Shown here: positions 52,220 through 63,322 of the stretch, in pieces
Numbering within the stretch: position 1 is the stretch's first letter
How the letters are laid out: every line of letters begins with the position of its first letter
NCBI GenBank assembly: GCA_038277395.1
Contig: CM076194.1
Coordinates: 185,350,788 to 185,414,787 of the forward strand
Direction: 5' to 3'
Length of the DNA: 64,000 nt
Source of the DNA: Dryocosmus kuriphilus
Lineage: Eukaryota; Arthropoda; Insecta; Hymenoptera; Cynipidae
Position numbers and translations under genes: made by a program
The notes under the pieces: model-generated
Seen by the model: the letters and a program-made list of their open reading frames with translations, nothing else
Told to the model about the DNA's origin: nothing
Databases searched by the model: none

Positions 52220-52567
52220 TTGATTAACCATTTAGGAAACTTTTCACAATATTTAAAACGTCGTTTATATAGAAATATCAAAGAACAATCCATAAATAAT
52301 TTTTTTGCATCACAAGAAGTAATTCTAGAGAAAATAAAATTCAGAACTAGAACAAAATTTATACACAAATTTGAATTCAGAAAAAATAAGATCATTCAAC
52401 AAAATTATGAAAGTAAGATATTAATTGACATTTTAATTCTGAATTCAAATCTTAATTGTATCTTAATGTATATGAAAACAATCGACTATTTCAATTCAGT
52501 GTCAGTTTATGCCTCGAGGTCGTCAGACCAAGACACATCAGTAAAACGTTCTTCTTACAAAAATTGA
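52220..52567 (+). pseudogene. PLE-like second-half fragment, duplicate of the one at 7884
   Basis: Translation identical to the 7884-8231 copy, including the lost stop (TATATGAAAAC) and the Lys-Arg change in YLKRRLYRN. One silent-looking difference (AAAGTAAGATATT against AAAGTAAAATATT) separates the nucleotide sequences locally. It is useful mainly as a marker that blocks 1 and 4 are duplicates and not independent arrays. Confidence 0.45.
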
Positions 52568-53976
52568 GATACATATACTTATTTATATTTTAAACTACTG
52601 ACTGAGCTTGTAAAAAGAAGGATTTAATTAATTTTTCACGGATTTCGTAATGAATGTAAGTACTATGTTTTTTGAAAAAATTTTTCGATTAGACTTGACT
52701 TTCAGATGTTATATTTATTATTTCATATTATTTGTTTAGGATATAAAACCTGAAGAAGGCACAAAAGGGTGCCGAAAAGTCGTGTTGTAATCATAATTAT
52801 AATAATGATCGTATGACCAATGAATATTAACTTGAAATTATTTAATTTCAAGGTTAGATCACTTTAATTTATGACGATCGATAAAACACTTCTTGTTGTT
52901 GGTAAACCTTCAACTATACTTTTTGAATTTATGGTCGATGAGGTACTGGTAAAATATGGGATTTTTTGAATACATCAAAGGAAAATATGGCCTGGGACCA
53001 AGGCGAGATATAGGTGAGTGGACATCAACCCAAAGAAAACTGATTCGTCTTAAAGAACAAAGGACCTTCCTTATTAGATGTAGGAAAAGTTCCATAATTC
53101 CAGCACACATTGAAAATTCCACGAAACATTTTTATATTAAGAACGCTCATTCCAATGTACATAGAAAATTAGAGTCAGCAATATCTCATTTTCAAAAACA
53201 AATTTTAAACTCTGGAATTAAAAATTTAAAAATTTAGTTTATTTGATTAACCATTTAGGAAACTTTTCACAATATTTAAAACATCGTTTATATAGAAATA
53301 TCAAAGAACAATCCATAAATAATTTTTTTGCAGCACAAGAAGTAATTCTAGAGAAAATAAAATTCAGAACTAGAACAAAATTTATACAGAAATTTGAATT
53401 CAGAAAAAATAAGACAATTCAACACAATTATGAAAGTAAAATATTAATTGACATTCTAATTCTGAACTCAAATTTTAATTGTATCTTAAGGTATATGTAA
53501 ACAATCGACTATTTCAATTCAGTATCAGTTTATACCTCGAGGTCGTCAGACCAAAACACATCAGTAAAATGTTCTTCTTACAAAAATTGAGATACATATA
53601 CTTATTTATATTTTAAACTACTGACTGAGCTTGTAAAAAGAAGGATTTAATTAATTTTTCACGGATTTCATAATGAATGTAAGTACTACGTTTTTTGAAA
53701 AAATTTTTCGATCAGACTTGACTTTCAGATGTTATTTATTATTTCATATTATTTGTTTAGGATATAAAACCTGAAGAAGGCACAAAAGGGTGCCGAAACG
53801 TCGAATTGTAATCATAGTTATAATACAGATCATATGACCAATGAATATTAACTTGAAATTATTTAATTTCAAAGTTAGGTTACTTTAATTTATGACGATC
53901 GATAAAATACTTCTTGTTGTTAGTAAACCTTCAACTATACTTTTTGAATTTATGGTCGATGACGTACTGGTAAAAT

Positions 53977-54509
53977 ATGGGATTTTTTGAACACATCAAA
54001 GGAAAATATGGCCTGGGACCAAGGCGAGATATAGGTGAGTGGACATCAGCCCAAAGAAAACTGATTCGTCTTAAAGAACAAAGGACCTTCCTTATTACAT
54101 GTAGGAAAAGTTCCATAATTCCAGCACACATTGAAAATTCCACGAAACATTTTTATATTAACAACGCTCATTACAATGTGCATAGAAAATTAGAGTCAAC
54201 AATATCTCATTTTCAAAAACAAATTTTAAACTCTGAAATTAAAAATTTAAAAATTTAGTTTACTTGATTTACCATTTAGGAAACATTTCACAAAATCTAA
54301 AACATCGTTTATATAGAAATATCAAAGAACAATCTATAAATAATTTTTTTGCTTCACAGGAATTAATTCTAGAGAAAAGAAAATTCAAAACTAGAACTGA
54401 ATTTATACAGAAATTTGAATTCAGAAAAAATAAGACAATTCAACACAATTATGAAAGTAAAATATTAATTGACATTCTAATTCAGAATTCAAATTTTAAT
54501 TGTATCTAA
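53977..54509 (+). pseudogene. PLE-like unit remnant, both halves open but out of frame
   Basis: First half 53977-54258 (93 codons, starting MGFFEHIKGKYGLGPRRD) and second half 54264-54509 (81 codons, MIYHLGNISQNLKHRLYRN). The halves are separated by the TAG typical of the array. It pairs with 9637-10169 in block 1. The first halves are identical in translation (marker WTSAQRK, where other units have WTSTQRK), and the second halves differ at one residue (LEKRKFK here, LEKIKFK there). The upstream leader is in another frame. It represents the usual state of units in blocks 1 and 4. Confidence 0.45.
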
Positions 54510-57500
54510 ATGTATATGTAAACAATCGACTATTTCAATTCAGTAGCAGTTTATACCTCGAGGTCGTCAGACCAAGGCACATCAGTAAAATGTTTTTCTT
54601 ACAAAAATTGAGATACATATACTTATTTATATCTCAAACCACTGACTAAGCTTGTAAAAATAAGGATTTAATTAATTTTTAACGGATTTCATAATGAATG
54701 TAAGTACTATGTTTTTGAAAAAAATTTTCGATTAGACTTGACTTTCAGATGTTATTTATTATTTCATATTATTTGTTTAGGATATAAAACCTGAAGAAGG
54801 CACAAAAGGGTGCCGAAACGTCGAATTGTAATCATAGTTATAATACAGATCATATGACCAATGAATGTTAACTTGAAATTATTTAATTTCAAAGTTAGGT
54901 TACTTTAATTTATGACGATCGATAAAACACTTCTTGTTGTTGGTAAACCTTCAACTATACTTTTCGAATTTATGGTCGATGAGGTACTGGTAAAATATGG
55001 GATTTTTTGAACACATCAAAGGAAAATATGGCCTGGGACCAAGGCGAGATATAGGTGAGTGGACATCAACCCAAAGAAAACTGATTCGTCTTAAAGAACA
55101 AAGGACCTTCCTTATTACATGTAGGAAAAGTTCCGTAATTCCAGCACACATTGAAAATTCCACAAACATTTTTATATTAACAACGCTCATTACAATGTGC
55201 ATAGAAAATTAGAGTCAGCAATATCTCATTTTCAAAAACAAATTTTAAACTCTGAAATTAAAAATTTAAAAATTTAGTTTATTTGATTAACCATTTAGGA
55301 AACTTTTCACAATATTTAAAACATCGTTTATATAGAAATATCAAAGAACAATCCATAAATAATTTTTTTGCATCACAAGAAGTAATTCTAGAGAAAATAA
55401 AATTCAAAGCTAGAACTGAATTTATGCAGAAATTTGTATTCAGAAAAAAATAAGATCATTCAACAAAATTATGAATGTAAAATATTAATTGACATTTTAA
55501 TTCTGAATTCAAATTTTAATTGTATCTTAATGTATATGTAAACAATCGACTATTTCAATTCAGTATCAGTTTATACCTCGAGGTCGTCAGACCAAGACAC
55601 ATCAGTAAAATGTTCTTCTTACACAAAATTGAGATACATATACTTATTTATATTTTAAACTACTGACTAACCTTGTAAAAATAAGGATTTAATTAATTTT
55701 TAACGGATTTCATAATGAATGTTAGTACTATGTTTTTGAAAAAATTTTTCGATTAGACCTTACTTTCAAATGTTATTTATTATTTCATATTATTTATTTT
55801 AGAACATAAAACCTGAAGGAGGCACAAAAGGGTGCCGAAACGTCGTGTTGTAATCATAATTTTAATAAGGATCGTATGACCAATGAATACTAACTTGAAG
55901 TTATTTAATTTGAAAGTTAGATTACTTTAATTTATGACAATCGATAAAATACTTCTTGTTGTTGGTAAACTTCAACTATACTTTTGAAATTTATGGTCGA
56001 CAAGGTACTGGTAAAATATGGGATTTTTTGAATACATCAAAGGGAAATATGGCCTGGAAACAAGGCTAGATATAGGTGAGTGGACATCAACCGAAAGAAA
56101 ACTGACTCGTCTTAAAGAACAAATGACCTTCCTTATTAGATGTAGGAGAAGTTCCATAATTCCAGCACACATTGAAAATTCCACAAACATTTTTATATTA
56201 ACAACGCTCATTACAATGTGCATAGAAAATTAGAGTCAGCAATATCTCATTTTCAAAAACAAATTTTAAAAACTACGAAATTAAAAATTTAAAAATTTAG
56301 TTTACTTGATTTACCACTTAGGAAACTTTTCACAATATTTAAAACATCGTTTATATAGAAATATCAAAGAACAGTCTACAAAAAATTTTTTTGCTTCCCA
56401 AGAATTAATTCTAGGGAAAATTAAACTCAAAACTAGAACTGAATTTATACAGAAATTTGAATTCAGAAAAAATAAGACCATTCAACAAAATTATGAAATT
56501 AAAACATTAATTGACATTTTAATTCAGAATTCAAATTTTAATTGTATCTAAATGTATATGTAAACAATCGACTATTTCAATTCAGTAGCAGTTTATACGT
56601 CGAGGTCGTCAGACCAAGGCACATCAGTAAAATGTTCTTCTTACAAAAATTGAGATACATATACTTATTTATATTTCAAACCACTGACTAAGCTTGTAAA
56701 AATAAGGATTTAATTAATTTTTAACGGATTTCATAATGAATGTAAGTACTATGTTTTTGAAAAAAAAAAATTTTCGATTAGACTTGACTTTCAAATGTTA
56801 TTTATTATTTCATATTATTTATTTATGAATTTAAAACCTGAAGAAGGCACAAAAGGGTGCCGAAACGTCGTGTTGTAATCATAATTATAATAATGATCGT
56901 ATGACCAATGAATATTAACTTGAAATTATTTAATTTCAAGGTTAGATTAATTTAATTTATGACGATCGATAAAACACTTCTTGGTCTTGGTAAACCTTCA
57001 ACTATACTTTTTGAATTTATGGTCGATAAGGTACTGGTAAAATATGGGATTTTTTGAATACATCAAAGGAAAATATGGCCTGGGACCAAGGCGAGATATA
57101 GGTGAGTGGACATCATCCTAAAGAAAACTGATTCGTCTTAAAGAACAAAGGACCTTCCTTATTAGATGTCCGAGAAGGTCCATAATTCCAGCACACATTG
57201 AAAATTCCACGAAACATTTTAATATTAACAACGCTCATTACAATGTACATAGAAAATTAGAGTCAGCAATATTTCATTTTCAAAAACAAATTTTAGGCTC
57301 TGAAATTAAAAATTTTAAAATTTAGTTTACTTGATTGACCATTTAGGAAACTTTTCGCAATATTCAAAACAGCGTTTATATCGAAATATTAAAGAACAAT
57401 CTATAAATAATTTTTTTGCTTCACAAGAATTAATTGCAGAGAAAATAAAATTCAAAACTCGAACTGAATTTATACAGAAATTTGAATTCAGAAAAAATAA

Positions 57501-59003
57501 GATCATTAAACAACATTATGAGAATAAAATATTAATTGATATTTTAATTCTGAATTCAAATTTTAAATGTATCTTAATGTATGTGTACACAATCGACTAT
57601 TTCAATTCAGTATCAGCTTATACCTCGAGGTCGCCAGACCAAGACACATCAGTAAAATGTTCTTCTTACAAAAATTGAGATACATATACTTATTTATATT
57701 TTAAACTACTGACTGAGCTTGTAAAAAGAAGGATTTAATTAATTTTTCACGGATTTCATAATGAATGTAAGTACTATGTTTTTGAAAAATAAAAATTTTT
57801 GGATTAGACTTGACTTTCAAATGTTATTTATTATTTCATATTATTTATTTTAGGATATAGAACCTGAATAAGGCACAAAAGGGAGCCGAAACGTCGAATT
57901 GTAATCATAATTATAATAAAGATCATATGACCAATGAATATTAACTTGAAATTATTTAATTTCAAAGTTAGGTTACTTTAATTTATGACGATCGATAAAA
58001 CACTTCTTGTTGTTGGTAAACCTTCAACTATACTTTTTGAATTTATGGTCGATAAGGTACTGGTAAAATATGGGATTTTTTGAATACATCAAAGGAAAAT
58101 ATGGCCTGGGACCAAGGCGAGATATAGGTGAGTGGACATCAACCCATAGAAAACTGATTCGTCTTAAAGAACAAAGGACCTTCCTTATTACATGTAGGAA
58201 AAGTTCCATAATTCCAGCACACATTGAAAATTCCACGAAACATTTTTATATTAACAATGCTCATTACAATGTACATAGAAAATTAGGGTCAGCAATATCT
58301 CTTTTTCAAAAACAAATTTTAGGCTCTGAAATTAAAAATTTAATAATTTAGTTTACTTGATTAACCATTTAGGAAACTTTTCGCAATATTTAAAACATCG
58401 TTTATATAGAAATATCAAAGAACAATCCATAAATAATTTTTTTGCATCACAAGAAGTAATGCTGGAGAAAATAAAAGTCAAAACTAGAACTGAATTTATG
58501 CAGAAATTTGAATTCAGAAAAAACAAGATCATTCAACAAAATTATGAAAGTAAAATATTAATTGACATTTTAATTCTGAAATCAAATTTTAACTGTATCT
58601 TAATGTATATGTAACCAATCGACTATTTCAATTCAGTATCAGTTTAGACCTCGAGGTCGTCAGACCAGGACACATCAGTAAATGTTCTTCTTACACAAAA
58701 TTGAGATACATATACTTATTTATATTTTAAACTACTGACTAAGCTTGTAAAAATAAGGATTTAATTAATTTTTAACGGATTTCATAATGAATGTAAGTAC
58801 TATGATTTGGAAAATTTTTCGATTAGACTTGACTTTCAAATGTTATTTATTATTTCATATTATTGATTTTAGAATATAAAACCTGAAGAAGGCACAAAAG
58901 GGTGCCGAAACGTCATGTTGTAATCATAATTATAATAAAGATCGTATGACCAATGAATATTAACTTGAAATTATTTAATTTCAAAGTTATATTACTTTAA
59001 TTT

Positions 59004-59518
59004 ATGACGATCGATAAAACACTTCATGTTGTTGGTAAACCTTCAACTATACTTTTTGAATTTATGATTGGACAATGTACTGGTAAAATATGGGATTTTT
59101 TTGAATACATCAAAGGAAAATATGGCCTGGGACCAAGGCGAGATATAGGTGAGTGGACATCAACCCACAGAAAACTGATTCGTCTTAAAGAACAAAGGAC
59201 CTTCCTTATTACATGTAGGAAAAGTTCCATAATTCCAGCACACATTGAAATATCCACGAAACATTTTTATATTAACAACGCTCATTACAATGTACATAGA
59301 AAATTAGAGTCAGCAATATCTCATTTTCAAAAACAAATTTTAAACTCTGAAATTAAGAATTTAAAAATTTAGTTTACTTGATTAACTATTTAGGAAACTT
59401 TTCACAATATCTAAAACATCGTTTATATAGAAATACCAAAGAACAATCTATGAATAACTTTTTTGCTTCACAAGAATTAATTCTAGAGAAAATAAGATTC
59501 AAAACTAGAACTGAATTT
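59004..59518 (+). pseudogene. PLE N-terminal fragment, last unit of block 4 (122-codon frame)
   Basis: Counterpart of the unit at 14677, with the same 122-codon first part, the same TAG, and the same second part ending at the element A insertion point. Within the first part the two translations are identical. The second part reads MINYLGNFSQYLKHRLYRN from 59378, and its frame happens to run 47 codons into the 5' leader of element A copy 2 (to 59653), giving a chimeric 91-codon frame of no likely meaning. As the two best-preserved frames border element A in both duplicated copies, they were duplicated together. Confidence 0.55.
59503..59518 (+). repeat. Left target-site sequence of element A copy 2
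   Basis: AACTAGAACTGAATTT preceding the element start, in the same unit position as at 15177. The right partner lies beyond the window. Confidence 0.9.
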
Positions 59519-59673
59519 GAAGATGGCCGCGTGAACGGATGTAGTGTATCGTCGCTCCGTAAAATAGTCATTATTTTGGTCGGCTATTCACCGAATTTAT
59601 TCGTAAAAAGTGCGCAAAGTGAGCGTGAGTGTGCTCCAAGTCACCTTCCATAAGTGGAGAAGACAGTTATGAG

Positions 59674-60020
59674 CTAAAAGTGCACAAAAACTGTTGTGTG
59701 AAAAGCGTGTGACAGGTGTATAGTGACTCGATATACGTATATCATACAGGGAAAAGAAATCTCGTAATTTAACGAGAAATCTGGGTTTTGATGTGGACCC
59801 TTGTGGCCAGCAGGCGTGGATTATTTCGCTGTGAGAGTGAGTAACGCTAATTGTTGCAAAAAGTTGGTGTTTAGTTGACAAGAGTGAAGTTTTTCGATAT
59901 ACGTATATATGCGTATATAGTACAGTGAACATAAAGACGTTTATTAACGAGGAATCTGGTTCAGCGTACGGAACTTGGTGGCTGGCATGTGTGGATTTTG
60001 TTGCTGCATATGAGGAATGG
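59674..60020 (+). promoter_or_regulatory. Two diverged direct repeats in the 5' leader of element A copy 2
   Basis: Repeat starts at CTAAAAGTGCAC (59674) and CTAATTGTTGC (59847), period about 173 bp. TCGATATACGTATAT occurs at 59728 and 59894. The two repeats differ by many substitutions and small indels, so the duplication is far older than the split between copies 1 and 2. The full leader is 59519-60218. A promoter role is inference from other non-LTR elements. Confidence 0.65.
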
Positions 60021-60218
60021 TGCTTCACGTCCATCAACGTAATGCTCAAGGTTTATTGAACAAGTTCTATTACTTTACCCTGGTTATTACTTTTAGAAAC
60101 TACTGTTAACTGTTTGAACAGTTTTCTCCAAATATGTCGCATTAGTGTTTAAATAAATTAAATAATTTTGACTTGTGTAAATGCAACTTTTAACAGGAAT
60201 AAGTTAGAAAATCCTTGA

Positions 60219-61303
60219 ATGGATAACGGTGATCAGGAAGTTTTCTGTACGCCGAAAGGTGAGGAGAAAGAGAGAAAGGAAGAGGAAAGTATAGGAAAAC
60301 AGTGGAAAGGGAGAGATTGAGGGCGAAGAGTTTATTGTCGATAGAAGAGTTTGTCAAGAGGAAAAGGGAAAACAGAGAGAGTAGTGAGGAGAAGAAAGAA
60401 CGAGATCTAGAAATAGTAGTAAAGAAACAAACAATGTTTAAGACGCCGCCAGAAAAATCTAGGAAGGAAGAGGAGGAAAAGGGATCGGATAAAACAGAAG
60501 ATAAAGAATCAGCAAGGATAAGAAGAATAATGAGGGAGTTGATGAGGGAGCACGAAGAAAAGCAGGAGAAAAGGGGGGAGGAAATCAAACAGGAAATTAG
60601 AAGAGAAATGGCTGAGGTTAAGAAAGAGATGAGGAAATGGGAAGAAATAAGAAAAAATTTGGAAGAAAGAATGCAAGGTTTGGAAAAAAAGCTAGAAAAT
60701 CAGGAACAGGGCAGAAATAGAATAGAAGGGTTAGAGAATAGGATAGGGAATATTGAAAGCTCAAAGCAGGACAGCAGAGGGGAGGGAAGTGGGAATAGGG
60801 AGAACGAAAGGCTGAGAAAATTAGAGAAAAGGGTAGAAGGGAAGGAGAGAGAGGAAAGAAGAAGGAATATAGTGGTGAAGCGTTTAAGAGTAGAGGGTAA
60901 GGAATTGAAAGAAGGAGTGTAGGAAATACTAAAAAGGATAAAGGCGAATGTTGGAGTAGAGGAAGTAGGAAGAATAGGTAAGGAAGGAGAAAGAGAAGGG
61001 CAAATGGCACTGGTTAAATTGAAGAGCAGGGATGATAAGTGGGAAGTGATGACTAAGAAAAGAGCTTTATACGGTAGTGTGGAGAGAATAGAGGATGACT
61101 TGACGTGGGCGGAAAGGATGATGCAGTATCAGTTAAGGAAGATGGCGAAAGAAGAAAGAAAGAAGGGAAGAAGAACGTGGGTAAAGTACGGAAGAGTACT
61201 GATAGATGGGGTGAGGTGGAATTGGGTTGAAGAAGGGGAAAAGATAGTAAAAAGCAAGAAGTCGGGGGAATGGGAGAGAGAGGAGAGGGACAGGGGAAAA
61301 TAA
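60219..61303 (+). pseudogene. Element A copy 2 ORF1 (coiled-coil nucleic-acid-binding protein), two breaks
   Basis: Starts MDNGDQEVFCTPKGEE. One A is missing at about 60296-60299 (GGAAAACAG; copy 1 has five A), which shifts the frame. The main frame then runs to TAG at 60920-60922 and, in the same frame, on from 60923 to TAA at 61301-61303. Without the two breaks the product would be about 360 residues. Middle: long Lys/Glu/Arg coiled coil (MRELMREHEEKQEKR to LRKLEKRVEGKEREERR). Then RRNIVVKRLRVEGKEL and GQMALVKLKSRDDKWEVMTKK resemble the RRM-like RNA-binding part of LINE ORF1 proteins. Tail WVKYGRVLIDGVRWNWVEEGE. By family role it packages element RNA. The TAG is shared with copy 1. Confidence 0.68.
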
Positions 61304-61311
61304 GAGAGATT

Positions 61312-62637
61312 ATGGTAGGGGAAAATAAGAGAAGTGAGGAAAAAAAGGAATGGAAGATATGCTATTGGAATATTGCAGGACTGGAAAGAAAGGATAATGA
61401 ATTTTTAAGAAATTTAAAGCAGTGGGAAGTAGTGGTAATGACGAAAACGTGGTTAGATGAAAAGGGATGGGAGAGGGTAAAGGGAAGATTACCAAAGGGT
61501 TATGTATGGAAGATACAAAATGCAAAGAAGAAGAATAAAAAAGGAAGAGCAATGGGAGGAATGGCGATAGGAGTGAGAAGGGGTTTTATGACAAAAATAA
61601 GAGGCAAGGACGAGAGGAAAGAAGAAATGGAAGGAATAATAGTGCAAGAGGTGAAGTCGGGTAAAGAGAGATGGAAGATAGTAGGGGTATATATAAACGA
61701 GGATATGCAGGAAAAATGGGAGAAGATAAAAGAATTGATTGAAGAAAATGAAGAAGAGGTAAGGCTTATAATAGGAGGAGATTTTCATGCAAGGACAGGA
61801 GAAAGAGGTGGCAGGGAATGGGGAGAGGAGAGAGGAAGGAAATCAAAGGACAAAACAGTGAACGGGGAAGGAAGGAAAATGCTAAAGGAACTAGAAGAGA
61901 TAGGATGGTTTATCTTAAACGGAAGTATACAAAGGGATGAGGAAAGGGAATATACAAGGCCAGGAGAAAAGAAGGGAACGGTAATTGATTATGTAATAGT
62001 GGATGAGGAGGTAAGAGAATTCATTAAGAAACTAGAAGTGGGGGAATATATGGAGTCAGATCATTTCCCAGTGATTGTGACAGTAGAGGGAGAAAAAGGA
62101 AGTGAAAATGAGAACAAAAAAGAAACAAAGGTAAAACGAACAAACAGAGGGGAGTGGTCGAGGGAAGGAAAGGAACAATTCAGGGAAAGGATAAAGAATA
62201 TGGAAATGGGTGAGGATAATGTAAACGAAGAAATGGAAAGAATGACGGAAAAGATAAAAAGAGCATTGGAGGGAGCAAGTAAAAAGGAAAGGAGGAAAGA
62301 AGGAGGAGGAAAGGGATGGGATGAGGAATGTAAAGGGAAGAAGAGGCAGGTGAGAAGGGAATTAAGGAAGTGGAGAAAAGGAAACGGTAACGGAGAGGAA
62401 TACAGGAGGAAAAAAAGAGAATACACAGAGTTGTGTGACAGAAAGAAAGAGGAGGAAAATAAAAGATTCGAACAAGAAGTAGAGAAGGCAAGGACGGAGG
62501 AAGAGGTTTGGAAGATAGTAAATAAAGAAAGGAAAAGAAGAAAAAGTGTAAACCAGGATATAGAAATGGAAGAGTGGAAAAAATATTTTATGGAATTGCT
62601 AGGAGGGGTTAGAGAAGAAAATTGGGAAAGGCGATAA
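61312..62637 (+). pseudogene. Element A copy 2 ORF2 N-terminal part: APE-type endonuclease
   Basis: ATG at 61312 overlaps no ORF1 codons (ORF1 ends 61303); an earlier in-frame ATG at 61270 lies inside ORF1. Motifs: WKICYWNIAGL near the start; MTKTW, where the catalytic Glu of the usual TETW is Lys (AAA 61444-61446); GRAMGGMAIGVRRG; IGGDFHARTG, with His where Asn is usual (61786-61788); VIDYVIVDE; ESDHFPV with the catalytic Asp-His pair (62059-62064). The metal-binding Glu is lost, so nicking activity is doubtful. After the domain comes a Lys/Glu/Arg-rich linker of about 190 residues. The frame ends at TAA 62635-62637 through a frameshift; RT follows in the +1 frame. Confidence 0.82.
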
Positions 62638-63322
62638 AGAAGGAAGGGAAAGAGATAAGGAAGAGGACGTAACGAGGGAAGAAATTAGCAAGGTGATAGA
62701 AGCAATGAAGGATGACAAGGCGCCTGGAGTAGATGAGATTCCAAATGAAGTTTGGAAAGATGGGGGAGAAGAGCTAAAGGAATGGGTATGGTTAATGTGC
62801 AATAGAGTATGGAGAGGAGAAGGATGGCCAGAGTTATGGAAAGAAGGGATAGTGGTGCCGATAGTGAAAAGAGGTAAAGGAGAGGAGGTGAAAGATTATA
62901 GAGGAGTGACATTAATGCCGACGCTGTATAAACTATACGTTTCGGTGCTAGCGGAAAGGTTGAAGAAAGAGGTAGAGGAAAAAAAGATAGTGCCACCGAA
63001 TCAGACAGGATTCAGGAAAGGAATGGGGGTGATGGATAATATTTATGTGATGAATTATTTGGTGAATAAAAGGATTAAACAAGAGAAAGGAGGAATGATA
63101 GTAATGTTTGTGGACCTGAAGGCAGCGTTTGACCCACTGGAGAGAGAAGAAATAGAAAAAGTAATGGTGAAGAAAGGGATAAGAGAGGGGTTAAGAAAGA
63201 GAGTAGCAGAAATTTTTAGAGAGACAAAAAGCAGAGTAAAGATAGCAGAGCAAGTAGGAGAGAGCTTACTGGTTGGCAAGGGGTGTGAGACAAGGATGCC
63301 CGCTCAGCCCGTTGCTATTTAA
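62638..63322 (+). pseudogene. Element A copy 2 ORF2 middle part: reverse transcriptase fingers and palm motif A
   Basis: Continuing frame from about 62660: ISKVIEAMKDDKAPGVDEIP (RT0/1), LWKEGIVVPIVKRGKGEEV, DYRGVTLMPTLYKLY (motif 1), PPNQTGFRKGMGVMDNIY (motif 2), and MFVDLKAAFDPLEREE (motif A with catalytic Asp, 63100-63140). One extra G near 63280 (AAGGGGTGTGAGACAAGG) breaks the frame just before VRQGCPLSPLLFN, giving a false end MPAQPVAI at 63322. It would continue in the RT active site if in frame. Confidence 0.82.

Larger units (their letters stand above)
42086..59518 (+). repeat. Satellite block 4: 17 tandem units, counterpart of block 1
   Basis: Core landmarks at 42487, 43518, 44549, 45593, 46613, 47633, 48659, 49682, 50704, 51727, 52750, 53771, 54791, 55813, 56838, 57864 and 58883. 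From 43277 onward the units match block 1 one for one in private variants: for example the ATTAGTAAACC unit at 9580 and 53920, and the TGGCCTGGAAACAAGG unit at 11711 and 56049. Block 4 has one unit more than block 1. It begins at the right target-site duplication of element A copy 3 and ends at the insertion point of copy 2. Sequence quality looks clean, and the reading-frame remnants are the best preserved in the window. Confidence 0.93.

Noticed and set aside
61312..62637. Element A endonuclease frame as a domesticated intact gene
   Set aside because: The catalytic Glu is lost, RT follows out of frame, and no host promoter, intron or sign of selection can be seen. A simple retrotransposon remnant is enough.
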